Source of the DNA: Streptomyces yatensis
GTDB lineage: Bacteria; Actinomycetota; Actinomycetes; Streptomycetales; Streptomycetaceae
Length of the DNA: 64,000 nucleotides
Assembly (NCBI RefSeq): GCF_018069625.1
Contig: NZ_CP072941.1
Coordinates: 1,240,001 to 1,304,000 of the forward strand
Direction of reading: 5' to 3'
Within the stretch, counting starts at the first letter, position 1. Each line of letters opens with the position of its first letter. Below, one piece after another: positions 1-8,662 of the stretch. Under the pieces are notes generated by a model. That model worked only from the letters and a program-made list of their open reading frames with translations. It was not told where the DNA came from and ran no database searches. A program made the position numbers and the translations under genes.

Positions 1-1615
1 CCCAGTCGTAGGGGCCCGTCATCTTCATGCCGGACTTGCCGAGCTTCGGGGAGGACTTGGCGGAGGCGGCGGGGATCACCGGGTTCGGCCAGTCCGCCGC
101 GTCGAGCGCGTCGAGGTAGTTCTTCTCGATGGTGGCATCGGGGGCGAAGTCACTGCCGATGAGGAAGGAGATGACGCTGGGGTGGTCGCGCAGCCGCGCG
201 GCCTCGGCGGCCATCGAGTCCTTGGCGACCGGGTAGTCGGCGGCGGTCCACTTGTCCCCCGTCTCGTCGCCGTTGACGTGGCCCTCCCACTTGTCGCAGC
301 ACTCCCAGCCGGGGAGGGTCAGGATGCCGTAGCGGTCGGCGAGGTCGAAGAACTCGTCCGGCTCGATATGGCCTTCGAGGCGGACGGTGTTCAGCCCCAG
401 GTCGAGGGTGTACTTCAGCCGGTCCTCCACCGAGCGGGCGTCCCAGCGCAGAAACACATCGGGTGACCAGCCGCCCGCCTTGATCAGCAGCGGGCGTCCG
501 TTGATGCGGTACTGGCGGGCTCCGTCGGCGTTCAGCGGCGTCTTGACGTCGCGGATGCCGAAGCTGTGGTGAGCGGTGTCGGAGGGGGTGCCCGAGACGG
601 TGGCGGTCAGGTCGAGGTCGTACAGCGGCTGATCGCCCATCCCGGCGGGCCACCACACCTTGGGCCGGTCCAGCCGCAGCCCCGGAACGTCGTCGGGGGT
701 GAAGGTGACGGTCTTGGTCTGGTGCGGGGCGAGCGACACCGCGCGGCTGACGGCCGCGGGGCCGGCCGTACCGGAGACCGTGGCGGTGACCGTGTCGCCG
801 GAGTCGTTGCGGACCTGGGCCTTGACGGTGAGTTCGGCGGAGGCGAGCGAGTCGGTGTCCAGCCGGGTCGTCACATGCGCGTCGCGCAGGGCCACCGGGC
901 CACCGCGGCGGACCAGCACATCGCGGACGATGCCCATGTTCTCGTCGGGCGGGGGCTGCAGCCAGTCGATCCAGCCCATCGTGAGGTTCTTGCGCGGATC
1001 GTTGGGCTGGACGCGGAACGCCACGGTGTTGGTGCCCGCCTTGACCAGGTCGGTGACGTCCAGCTCATGGCGGGTGTACGCGCCGGCGATCCGGTCCTTG
1101 TTGGCGACCTGGGTCCCGTTGACGTACACATCGGCGGCGGACACCACACCGCTGACGTCCAGATAGGTGCGGCGGGAGGGGTCGGCCACGGTGAAGTCGC
1201 TCCGGTACCACCACGGGACGGCGAAGTCGGCGGCCGGGATCTTCTTGAGGTTGGTCGAGTAGAACGGATCCGGGTAGGTACCGGCCTTGAGCAGCCCGGA
1301 GAGCACCGTCGACCGGGGCCCCATCGGGTGCCAGCCGGACGTGGGGTAGCCGGGTGTGGAGACGGCCGCGGGGGTGTCCGACACCTTGGCCGAGGACTGC
1401 GTGGCGAAACCCGCGAGCGGAGTCGCGGTGCCCGGGGCCCCGCCCACCCGGGTCACCGGGGCCGGGGCGCCCGTAGCCGTACCGGGGCGCGGGGGCGCGG
1501 CGCCCGTGGTCAGGGAGACGGTGAGGAGGAGGCCGCCGACGGCGAGCGAGGCGGTCAGGGCGCGTCGGACGCGGGCTCGCGCCCGCCGCCGGGATGGTGC
1601 CGGACGGAGGACCAC
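1..1615 (-). CDS. csxA: Exo-beta-D-glucosaminidase, GH2 (partial, C-terminus beyond window)
   Basis: Secreted enzyme that releases GlcN from the non-reducing ends of chitosan and its oligomers. The GTG at 1615 is preceded by GGGAG and followed by an Arg-rich n-region and a hydrophobic signal segment (LTASLAVGGLLLTVSLTTG). Then come GH2 sugar-binding and immunoglobulin-like domains and the start of the TIM barrel. WECCDKWEGHVNGDE and IGSDFAPD (about residue 487, holding the acid/base Asp of this family) and KMTGPYDW at the window edge are typical of CsxA-type GH2 enzymes. About 538 codons are visible. The family is near 1,000 residues, so the nucleophile Glu and C-terminal domains lie outside. 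A CsnR-like palindrome sits just upstream. The family call is firm; the exact substrate is inferred from those motifs. Confidence 0.88.
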   Translation of the reverse strand, partial: MVLRPAPSRRRARARVRRALTASLAVGGLLLTVSLTTGAAPPRPGTATGAPAPVTRVGGAPGTATPLAGFATQSSAKVSDTPAAVSTPGYPTSGWHPMGPRSTVLSGLLKAGTYPDPFYSTNLKKIPAADFAVPWWYRSDFTVADPSRRTYLDVSGVVSAADVYVNGTQVANKDRIAGAYTRHELDVTDLVKAGTNTVAFRVQPNDPRKNLTMGWIDWLQPPPDENMGIVRDVLVRRGGPVALRDAHVTTRLDTDSLASAELTVKAQVRNDSGDTVTATVSGTAGPAAVSRAVSLAPHQTKTVTFTPDDVPGLRLDRPKVWWPAGMGDQPLYDLDLTATVSGTPSDTAHHSFGIRDVKTPLNADGARQYRINGRPLLIKAGGWSPDVFLRWDARSVEDRLKYTLDLGLNTVRLEGHIEPDEFFDLADRYGILTLPGWECCDKWEGHVNGDETGDKWTAADYPVAKDSMAAEAARLRDHPSVISFLIGSDFAPDATIEKNYLDALDAADWPNPVIPAASAKSSPKLGKSGMKMTGPYDW

Positions 1616-1646
1616 GGATGTCTCCCTGAGGGCAGGCAGAGCATTG

Positions 1647-1665
1647 GTTAAGTAAGTTTCCTAAC
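1647..1665. promoter_or_regulatory. CsnR-like operator in front of the exo-glucosaminidase gene
   Basis: GTTAAGTAAGTTTCCTAAC: one perfect GTTAGGAA half-site (on the minus strand) and one half with two mismatches around a 3-nt centre. It has the same size and layout as the perfect palindrome before the chitosanase at 28.1 kb. It lies 31 bp upstream of the GTG start. A palindrome of this type is the reported target of the ROK-family chitosanase repressor CsnR in Streptomyces lividans. Confidence 0.6.
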
Positions 1666-1849
1666 AGCCTAGGGACGGTAGAGAGCTGAGGGAGGCATGT
1701 CAACCAGGCCCACCGAGAAATAGCCCGTCCGGCGGATAGGGCGGTGCGGTGCGGACCCACGATGGCGTGCGGGCACGCGCCGCCCCGGCCGAGGTGCGGC
1801 CGCCGCGCTCTGCCGGCGCCTGGCCGCTCTGGCCGTGCCGTGCTGACCG

Positions 1850-2209
1850 CCGATAGCGAAGCGGCCCACGCGGAGCAGCTGAGCACGGCACCGCCAGGTA
1901 CGGAGCAGTCACCCGGCCGAGCGCGGAGCGGCAACGCGGAGCGGCCGAGCACGGAACCGCCAGGCGCGGAGCGGTCACCCCTGCCGAGCGCGGCACGGCC
2001 AGGCGTAGCGCGGCCGTGCATGGCGCGGTGGGCGCGGCGCACAGCCGAGCGCGGCGCACAGCCGAGCGCGGCGCACAGCCGAGCGCGGCGCACAGCCGAG
2101 CGCGGCGCACAGCCGAGCGCGGCGCACAGCCGAGCGCGGCGCACAGCCGAGCGCGGCGCACAGCCGAGCGCGGCGCACAGCCGAGCGCGGCGCACAGCCG
2201 AGCGCGGCG
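1850..2209. repeat. Tandem repeat tract: ten perfect 17-bp units after a degenerate part
   Basis: From 2040 to 2209 the unit CACAGCCGAGCGCGGCG is repeated ten times without a mismatch. The preceding 190 bp holds diverged relatives (GAGCGG, CCGAGCACGGA, GCCAGGCGCGGAG). It fills most of the 628-bp gap between the glucosaminidase and the baeRF gene. All frames stay open here only because the repeat has no stop codons. There are no spacers, so it is not a CRISPR array. Confidence 0.9.
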
Positions 2210-2243
2210 GGCCGGCGCTCCGCGCCTGGCCCCCGCGCGTTGT

Positions 2244-3398
2244 TCAGCCGTGCCAGCGCAGCACCGCGCCCAGGCCCCCGGCCGGCCCCTGGAGTCCCTC
2301 GGGCACCACCAGCACCTCGGTGTCGGCCACCGCCGCGGACCGCATCAGCGCGTCGTCCGCGCGGGCGGGCTCGGGTGTTCTGACGCCCATGGCACGCGCC
2401 TGGGAGCGCTGCACGGCCACCTGATCGGCGTCGGGGCCGATCCACACCTCATGGCGCATATCGCCCCCGGCGGTCCCCAGCAGCAGCGTGGCCGCCTGAT
2501 GGCTGCGCATGGCCGCCACGACCGCGGGCACCCCCTCCGCCGCCCGGCTGCTCGGCGGTCCGTCGCCGTCGTGCCCGCTCGGGCCCGGCCCGCCGGGGCG
2601 GCCCCGACCGGCGCGGAAGAGGTCGAGGACCGACTCCAGATGGGCGCGGGCGTACTCCGCCCGGGCATGGTCGATCTCCGCGTTCAGCAGCTCGGAGCAG
2701 CCGGCGGCCCTGCTGCCGTGGCGCATCTCCTCCGTCGTGGCGCGCAGCGACTCGGGCAGCCGGTCGCGTACGGCCCGGCGCTCGCGCGGATCACCGGCCA
2801 GGATCAGCAGCTCGGCGTCGCCGTCGGACCACTGCCGCACCAGCTCGTCGGCCACGCGGTCGGCGGTCTGCTCCCAGGTGTTCCCGACCCGGTTGCGGTA
2901 GTGCCACTCATGGCGGTCGGCGGGCACCGACCGGTGGCCCCGGCCATGCGCTCTCCGCCCCCCGGCGCGGCCCGCCGGGCGGCTGCCGGTGTCGTCCCGC
3001 AGTTCCAGATCGGCGCCCGCCTGGTCGACGAAGGCCACCAGACAGGCCGGCCACTCGCCACGGAACGCGGCCAGTGGCGCCACCCGCGGCAGCATCGACC
3101 AGGACGTCTCCACATCGATCGGGGACGTGGCGAGCGGCAGGTCGAGCACCACCTCGCCATCCGCCGCGAACAGCGCCCGCCCCGCGGACGCCCTGGCCAC
3201 CTGCTCACCTGCCAGCCGCTCGATCACCGCGTCACAGGTGGCGCGGTCGGCGCCCTGCTCGGCCAGCTGATCCGCCACGAACCGCTCCCGCAGCGTGCGC
3301 CGCCTGGGCGCGTCCTCCGTGCTGCGGGAGGTGTCCATGTACACACCCGCCCATGGACCGGGGCGATCGAACAACGGCTTCAGGAATCCAACGTCCAT
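2244..3398 (-). CDS. baeRF family 2 / Vms1-like peptidyl-tRNA hydrolase domain protein (Rv2629-like)
   Basis: About 384 residues. The start at 3398 (MDVGFLKPLF) is chosen because GGGGAGG lies directly upstream; the frame stays open further upstream with no ribosome site. The N-terminal PGPWAGVYMDTSRSTEDA stretch and the overall eRF1-like layout match the bacterial eRF1-related (baeRF) family that includes mycobacterial Rv2629. The C-terminus has the L7Ae-like end (DDALMRSAAVADTEVLVVPEG). Family members are proposed to act in ribosome-associated stress or quality control; a peptidyl-hydrolase role for this one is inference. Residues about 175-190 form a Gly/Arg-rich insert. The gene is transcribed away from the divergent polX gene, with 129 bp between starts. 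Confidence 0.72.
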   Translation of the reverse strand: MDVGFLKPLFDRPGPWAGVYMDTSRSTEDAPRRRTLRERFVADQLAEQGADRATCDAVIERLAGEQVARASAGRALFAADGEVVLDLPLATSPIDVETSWSMLPRVAPLAAFRGEWPACLVAFVDQAGADLELRDDTGSRPAGRAGGRRAHGRGHRSVPADRHEWHYRNRVGNTWEQTADRVADELVRQWSDGDAELLILAGDPRERRAVRDRLPESLRATTEEMRHGSRAAGCSELLNAEIDHARAEYARAHLESVLDLFRAGRGRPGGPGPSGHDGDGPPSSRAAEGVPAVVAAMRSHQAATLLLGTAGGDMRHEVWIGPDADQVAVQRSQARAMGVRTPEPARADDALMRSAAVADTEVLVVPEGLQGPAGGLGAVLRWHG

Positions 3399-3527
3399 GA
3401 CCTCCCCCAAACCCGGGGACACACGGCAGAAACCGGCCGACCCGAATTCCGCGGATCGCCGTTTCGCTCCTGACCCCAGCATCCCTCCACCTCACCGGGT
3501 TCGCCAGAGACGACTAGAATCACTGGC

Positions 3528-5273
3528 ATGGCTCGCTCCAATGAGGAGGTCGAAGCCCTCCTGCGCGAGTACGCCGATCTCCTCCTGATCACGGGCGGGG
3601 ACGCGTACCGGGCGCGTGCGTATGAGAAGGCCGCCCGGGCGATCGGTGGCCATGCGGCCGACATCTCGCAGTTCGACGCGAAGGCGCTGCGGGACATTCC
3701 CAATGTGGGACGGTCGATCGCCGACAAGGTGGTCGAGTATCTGCGCACCGGGACCATGCCCGCCGTAGAGGAGGCACGCGCCGCGATCCCGGCCGGGGTG
3801 CGGGAGCTGACCGCCATCCCGGCGCTGGGGCCCAAGAAGGCCATGATCCTCTACGAGGAGCTGCAGATCTCCTCGATCGACCAGCTGGCCCAGGCGATCG
3901 AGGAACACCAGCTGCGCGATCTCAAGGGCTTCGGGCCGAAGTCGGAGGAGAACATCCTCCACGGCATCGCGCTGATGCGCGCCGCGGGCAACCGCATCCC
4001 GCTCGACGAGGCCATGGACGTGGCCGATGACATCGTCGCCGCCCTGTCCAAGGTGCGCGGCTGCCGGCGGTGCGCGTACGCCGGGTCGCTGCGCCGGATG
4101 AAGGAGACCGTGGGCGATGTGGACATCCTGGTCGCGGCGGAGGATTCCGGCCCGTTCATGGAGGCGTTCACCGGGCTTCCGCTCACCGCCGAGGTGATCG
4201 CACACGGCCAGAAGAAGACGTCGATCCGCACCACGAAGGGGCTGCAGGTGGATCTGCGGGTCCTGCCCCTGGACTCATGGGGTGCGGGGCTGCTCTATTT
4301 CACCGGCTCGAAGGCGCACAACATCCGCATCCGCGCGATCGCGGTGCGCCATGGCCTCAAACTCTCCGAGTACGGCCTCTTCGAGACCAAGAGCGGCAAG
4401 AGCATCGCCTCACGCAACGAGGAGGACGTCTACGCCCGGCTCGGCATGGACTGGATCCCGCCGACGCTGCGCGAGGACCGGGGCGAGGTCAAGGCCGCCC
4501 TCGAAGGCCAACTCCCCAAGCTGGTCACCGAGTCGGACCTACGGGGCGATCTGCACACCCACACCAACCTCACCGATGGGCTGGAATCGCTCGAGGACAT
4601 GATCACCAAGGCGGAGCGGCGCGGATACGCGTACTACGCCATCACCGATCACGCGCCCAAGCTGTATATGCAGCAGATGACCGAGGAGAAGATGCTGGCC
4701 CAGCGGGAGCGGGTGCGCGAGCTCGACCGGGGGCGCGGGCGCGGGAAGACCCGGCTGCTGCACGGTGTGGAGCTGAACATCGACACCCAGGGAGACGTGG
4801 ACTGGCCGCCTGATTTCCTCGAGGACTTCGACGTGTGCGTGGCCTCGGTGCACACCCAGTTCGGAATGGACCGCAAGGCCATGACCCGGCGGCTGGTGCG
4901 GGCCTGCGAGAATCCGTACGTCCATGTCATCGGCCATCCGACGACCCGGCTGATCGGCAAACGGCCCGGTATCGACGCCGACTTGGACGAGCTGTTCGCC
5001 GCCTGCGCCCGCACCGGCACCGCGCTGGAGATCAACGCACATCCGGACCGGCTCGATCTGTCGGACGAGCACATTCTGCGGGCGAAGTCGTACGGGGTGG
5101 TGTTCGCCCTGGACAGCGACGCCCACTCGACCCGGGATCTGGACAACATGCGGTACGGGGTGGGCGTGGCGCAGCGGGGCTGGCTCACCCCGGACGACAT
5201 CGTCAACACCTGGCCACTGACCCGATTGCGGCGTTTTCTGCGCAAGGACAAGGGGCAGCAGCCTTCTACATGA
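3528..5273 (+). CDS. polX: DNA polymerase X / PHP-domain protein (PolX)
   Basis: 581 residues, the usual length of bacterial PolX, which does gap-filling synthesis and 3'-5' exonuclease work in base-excision repair. The 8-kDa/HhH part is at 1-150 (IPNVGRSIADKV, IPALGPKKA, LKGFGPKSEENIL). The nucleotidyltransferase core is near 184-199 (YAGSLRRMKETVGDVDILV, with the metal-binding DVD). The PHP domain starts near 341 (DLHTHTNLTDG), with IGHPTTRL near 468 and DSDAHSTRDL near 530. The stop overlaps the start of the uracil-DNA glycosylase by 4 nt (ATGA), so the two repair proteins are probably translationally coupled. Confidence 0.93.
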   Translation: MARSNEEVEALLREYADLLLITGGDAYRARAYEKAARAIGGHAADISQFDAKALRDIPNVGRSIADKVVEYLRTGTMPAVEEARAAIPAGVRELTAIPALGPKKAMILYEELQISSIDQLAQAIEEHQLRDLKGFGPKSEENILHGIALMRAAGNRIPLDEAMDVADDIVAALSKVRGCRRCAYAGSLRRMKETVGDVDILVAAEDSGPFMEAFTGLPLTAEVIAHGQKKTSIRTTKGLQVDLRVLPLDSWGAGLLYFTGSKAHNIRIRAIAVRHGLKLSEYGLFETKSGKSIASRNEEDVYARLGMDWIPPTLREDRGEVKAALEGQLPKLVTESDLRGDLHTHTNLTDGLESLEDMITKAERRGYAYYAITDHAPKLYMQQMTEEKMLAQRERVRELDRGRGRGKTRLLHGVELNIDTQGDVDWPPDFLEDFDVCVASVHTQFGMDRKAMTRRLVRACENPYVHVIGHPTTRLIGKRPGIDADLDELFAACARTGTALEINAHPDRLDLSDEHILRAKSYGVVFALDSDAHSTRDLDNMRYGVGVAQRGWLTPDDIVNTWPLTRLRRFLRKDKGQQPST

Positions 5274-6064
5274 CCACTTCCGAACCCGCGCGCTCCTACC
5301 CCGCCCGTCGGGCCCCCGGCGCCGAAACCCTCGCCGAGCTGGACGAAGCACTGATCGACTGCCGTGCCTGCCCCCGGCTGGTCGAGTGGCGGGAGGAGAC
5401 CGCGCGCACCAAGCGCCGCGCCTACGCCGACTGGGACTACTGGGGGCGGCCGGTGCCCGGTTTCGGGCCACCGGACGCCTCGGTGGCGATCGTGGGCCTC
5501 GCACCGGCCGCCCACGGTGGAAATCGCACCGGCCGGATGTTCACCGGCGACCGCGCCGGCGACTTCCTGTACTCGGCGCTGTACGACCTGGGGCTGGCCA
5601 ACCGGCGCACCGCCACCCACCGCGGCGACGGTCTGGAGCTGCGCGGGGTCAGGATCACCTCGCCGGTGCACTGCGCCCCGCCCGCCAACCGCCCCACCCC
5701 CGGCGAGCGCGACACCTGCCGCCCGTGGCTGGCCCGGGAGCTGCGGCTGCTGCGGCCGACCGTACGGTCCGCCGTGGTGCTCGGCGCGTTCGGCTGGCAG
5801 GCCGTGATGCCCGCGCTGGAGGCGGCCGGATGGTCCGTGCCCCGGCCGCGGCCCGTGTTCGGGCACGGCGCGCGGAGCACACTGCGGGCGGCCGACGGCG
5901 GGGCGCCACTCACGCTCTTCGGCTGCTACCACGTGAGCCAGCAGAACACCTTCACCGGGCGGCTCACCCCGGCCATGCTGCGTGAGGTGCTGGGCACGGC
6001 GGCGGAGGCGGCCGGGCTTCCGGGCTCCGGCCCGGATCCGGATCCGGATCCGGATCCATCCTGA
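5270..6064 (+). CDS. Uracil-DNA glycosylase, family 5 (UdgB-like)
   Basis: 264 residues, starting at the ATG that overlaps the polX stop. It removes uracil (and in known family-5 enzymes hypoxanthine) from DNA. Motif A is GLAPAAHGGNRTGR, lacking the usual catalytic Asp/Asn as in family 5. Motif B is HVSQQNTFTGR. Cys residues for the family Fe-S cluster appear in DCRACPRL, HCAPP and DTCRPW. The C-terminus ends in four Asp-Pro pairs encoded by a tandem run of GGATCC hexamers (about 6034-6057), which looks like recent slippage. The coupling to polX supports a repair role. Confidence 0.9.
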   Translation: MTTSEPARSYPARRAPGAETLAELDEALIDCRACPRLVEWREETARTKRRAYADWDYWGRPVPGFGPPDASVAIVGLAPAAHGGNRTGRMFTGDRAGDFLYSALYDLGLANRRTATHRGDGLELRGVRITSPVHCAPPANRPTPGERDTCRPWLARELRLLRPTVRSAVVLGAFGWQAVMPALEAAGWSVPRPRPVFGHGARSTLRAADGGAPLTLFGCYHVSQQNTFTGRLTPAMLREVLGTAAEAAGLPGSGPDPDPDPDPS

Positions 6065-6108
6065 GCACCGCGGGATTGCGTCAGGGGCCATCACTGGCGG
6101 AGGGAAGT

Positions 6109-6150
6109 GGAGGCCCCGGGCACTGGGGCAGGAGGGCGCCCGGGACCTCC
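6109..6150. terminator. Bidirectional hairpin between converging genes
   Basis: GGAGG (6109-6113) pairs with CCTCC (6146-6150), and CCGGGC (6116-6121) pairs with GCCCGG (6138-6143), with a 2-nt internal bulge. It sits between the glycosylase stop and the protease stop, as expected for a shared terminator. No U-tract, as usual in this GC range. Confidence 0.55.
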
Positions 6151-6169
6151 GGTCATGGGGTGGGCCGGA

Positions 6170-7837
6170 TCAGTTGAGACCCTGACCCGCCTCGCTGCCG
6201 GTGTCACCGGCCCCGGCGGCGGCACCTGCGTCACCGGCACCCGCGTTGCTCGCGTCACCTGCTCCGGCGTTGCCCGCACCGGCGGCCGCGTCACCGGCGC
6301 CACCGGCCGCATCGCCCGCACCACCGGCCGCGTCACCGGCGCCACCGGCTGCGTCACCAGCGCCACCAGCGGCATCGCCAGCACCACCGGCTGCGTCACC
6401 AGCGCCACCAGCGGCATCACCAGCACCACCAGCCGCGTCGCCAGCACCACCAGCCGCGTCACCGCCACCGGCGCCGCCGTCGCCAGCGCCGATGACCGCA
6501 CCGGTGGCCTCCAGGGCGCCGGTCACCGGCTGGAAGAACGTCTCACCGCCCTGGGTGCAGTCGCCACTGCCGCCGGACGTCAGCCCGACCGCCGCGTCCT
6601 CGGCGAACATCGCGCCGCCGCTGTCGCCGGGCTCGGCGCACACATCGGTCTGGATGAGGCCATTGACGATGTCGCCGTTGCCGTAGTTCACCGTGGCGTT
6701 GAGGCCGGTGACCGTGCCGTCGGTGACGCCGGTCGTGGAGCCGGAGCGCTGCACCTTCAGACCCACGCTCGCCTCGACGGCGCGCCCGATCTCCTGGGTG
6801 CTGCCGTCCTGGAGGTCGACCGTGCTGGACGCCTGGGTGGTGGCGTCGTCGTACATCACCAGCGCGAAGTCGCTCTCGGGGAACTGGGAATCCTGCACGG
6901 TGCCCACCTGCTGGGCACCGGCCTCGTCCGAGGTCCAGGTCTGGGATGCGTTGCCGCAGTGACCGGCGGTCAGGAAGCCCGGCGCCCCGTCGACGCTGAC
7001 GTTGAAGCCCAGCGAACAGCGAGCGCCGCCGCCGAAGATGGCATCGCCGCCATCGAGCCCTCCGGCCGCGGCGTCACCACCGCCCGCGTCACCCGCACCA
7101 CCGGCGTCCCCGGCGCCACCCGCGCCCTGCTCCTCCCCACCGGCGGCGCCTCCCGCACCGGCGTCACCAGCACCGCCCGCCGCGCCGGCGCCCGCGTCAC
7201 CAGCACCGCCAGCCGCGCCCGCGCCCGCGTCACCCGCCGCGTCCCCGGCACCGGCGTCGCCCGCGGCGTCCCCCGCGCCCGCGCCGCCGTTGTCGCCGGG
7301 CTGGGCCGCCTCCTCGCCGTCGAACTTCTTGAATTCGCCCCGGCTGCGCTTGACGCTGACCGTGCCCTCCATCTGGTCCGTGGCCTTGGTCAGCGTGGCC
7401 CACTTGGCGCCGGTCACCGTCCGGTCGGCGGTCACCTGGACCTTGTTGGTGACCGGATCGATCGACCAGGCGGTGCCGGGCACCGACGCGTCACTGCTCA
7501 GCGTCTTGGTGGCGGCCTTCAGGTCTTCCATGCTGTTGGCCACGACCTTCGCCACGGCGCCCTTGGCCCGGACGCCCTCGGCGGAGTCCTCGTCCATCAC
7601 ATTCATGACCAGCTGGCGGTTGGCGTTGTCGTAGTACCAGCCCGCGCCGTTGTCACCGAGGTCCGCGGCGAGGCTCCTCGCGAGCTTCACCGCGACCGGG
7701 GACGAGAAGGTCTTGGCGCCCGACGTCTCGTCCGGGTTCGCATTCGCGTTGGGCAGCAGAATGGCCGCTGCTCCGAGCGCGGCGACGGCGGCTCCGGAAA
7801 TGGCGAGGGTCCGCTTGTTCACACGTCGGTGGCTCAA
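6170..7837 (-). CDS. Secreted S1 family serine protease (streptogrisin type) with Gly/Ala/Asp-rich linker and tail
   Basis: About 555 residues. I choose the TTG at 7837 (MSHRRVNKRTLAISGAAVAA) because GGAGG lies 8 nt upstream; a GTG at 7822 is the alternative. Order: signal peptide (1-35), alpha-lytic-protease prodomain (about 60-150), a Gly-Ala-Asp low-complexity linker, then the chymotrypsin-fold domain. The triad is visible: His near 291 (GFLTAGHCGN), Asp near 322 (ESDFALVMYDD), Ser near 404 (EPGDSGGAMF). After the catalytic domain, about 100 residues of AGDAAGG-type repeats run to the stop. Streptogrisins normally end near the catalytic domain or carry a chitin-binding domain, so the acidic tail is unusual. 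It probably cleaves its own prodomain after export. Confidence 0.87.
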   Translation of the reverse strand: MSHRRVNKRTLAISGAAVAALGAAAILLPNANANPDETSGAKTFSSPVAVKLARSLAADLGDNGAGWYYDNANRQLVMNVMDEDSAEGVRAKGAVAKVVANSMEDLKAATKTLSSDASVPGTAWSIDPVTNKVQVTADRTVTGAKWATLTKATDQMEGTVSVKRSRGEFKKFDGEEAAQPGDNGGAGAGDAAGDAGAGDAAGDAGAGAAGGAGDAGAGAAGGAGDAGAGGAAGGEEQGAGGAGDAGGAGDAGGGDAAAGGLDGGDAIFGGGARCSLGFNVSVDGAPGFLTAGHCGNASQTWTSDEAGAQQVGTVQDSQFPESDFALVMYDDATTQASSTVDLQDGSTQEIGRAVEASVGLKVQRSGSTTGVTDGTVTGLNATVNYGNGDIVNGLIQTDVCAEPGDSGGAMFAEDAAVGLTSGGSGDCTQGGETFFQPVTGALEATGAVIGAGDGGAGGGDAAGGAGDAAGGAGDAAGGAGDAAGGAGDAAGGAGDAAGGAGDAAGGAGDAAGGAGDAAAGAGNAGAGDASNAGAGDAGAAAGAGDTGSEAGQGLN

Positions 7838-8040
7838 CTCACTGACCTCCAGTCGGGGATGCGCGGCAGGCGTGTGCGGAGCGCTTGCCGCGTTCCGCCA
7901 CGCCCCCGTGCGGGGCCACCACGTCGTACGCGGACGCGTTCGCCCCGTTCTCACCCGTACTCAAGGTCTGATGAATGGCTGCGCCGAACGATTCGGATGG
8001 GTAGGCTCCGCCGGTTCGGCCGGTCGTCTTGACGCCTGGG

Positions 8041-8215
8041 GCGGCTTTTTCCCCTCCCCGCCCCTGGCAGCCCAATCCAGCCCCTCCGGCGTTTGAGGAG
8101 CGGGGTCCAGGGGCGAAGCCCCGGCGGGGGCCGGGGTCGGGCCCCCACGCGGCGGAGCCGCATATCGTCAGGTGTCGGGAAGGGGCGGGGAGGGGCAGAT
8201 CCGCCGGACACCACG
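8041..8215. repeat. Streptomyces-type intergenic GC-rich repeat element
   Basis: It contains CCAGCCCCTCCGGCGTTTGA, then a strong stem (GGGTCCAGGGGCGAAGCCCC), then GCGGCGGAGCCGCATATCG and AAGGGGCGGGG. A related element with shared GGCGGA(G/C)CCGCATATCG and CCCCTGGACCCC parts lies at 10.67-10.78 kb. Elements of this kind recur between genes in Streptomyces genomes and can fold, so it may double as a terminator for the mutarotase gene. It occupies most of the 393-bp gap between the two minus-strand genes. Confidence 0.6.
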
Positions 8216-8230
8216 CGGCCGGGGAACCCC

Positions 8231-8581
8231 CTATCCGCGCTCGGCCGCCTCGGCCTGGGCACTCAGCTCCCACACCTCGCCGAGCGCCATCCGCTCCGCC
8301 TCGGCGGGGGAACCGCCGGTGTCCTCGAAGTGGTCGACGTAGGCGCCGATGAACTCCTGCCACTGCTGGTTGGCCGGATCCTCGTCCAGCGCCGCCATCG
8401 CGGCGGCGAAGTCCTCGCAGTCCACCAGGTGGAAGAGATGGCGGCCACTGCGCCAGATCCGCCAGTTGGTGATCCCGGCCCGTCGCAGCGCCTCCAGCAG
8501 GTCCTCCGGGACCGTGGCGTGCACCTGCTCATAACCGGACTCCTGGCCCTCCTTGAGAACCGAGTGCAACGCCACCCGCAT
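8231..8581 (-). CDS. L-rhamnose mutarotase family protein (RhaM/DUF718)
   Basis: 116 residues, near the family length of about 105. It starts at an ATG preceded by AAGGAGGAG. Family features: MRVALHSVLKEG at the start, a central NWRIWRSGRHLFHLVDCEDF stretch, and DEDPANQQWQEF near the end. These enzymes interconvert alpha and beta anomers of L-rhamnose or L-fucose in the cytoplasm. No other rhamnose gene is visible, so the sugar could differ here. It sits 81 bp after the GH16 glucanase on the same strand and may be cotranscribed. Confidence 0.8.
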   Translation of the reverse strand: MRVALHSVLKEGQESGYEQVHATVPEDLLEALRRAGITNWRIWRSGRHLFHLVDCEDFAAAMAALDEDPANQQWQEFIGAYVDHFEDTGGSPAEAERMALGEVWELSAQAEAAERG

Positions 8582-8662
8582 GGCCGCTCCTCCTTATGTC
8601 GCTGCCGCTTCCGTCGACGAGCGGCCACGGTGGCCGCCCGTCGACGTCCCATCATGCAGCGC

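Noticed and set aside
2040..2209. Possible CRISPR array
   Set aside because: The units are directly adjacent 17-mers with no spacers, and no cas genes are present.
6107..8032. Plus-strand 641-codon frame antisense to the S1 protease
   Set aside because: The minus strand carries the signal peptide, prodomain and full catalytic triad; the plus frame is Thr/Arg/Gly repeats.
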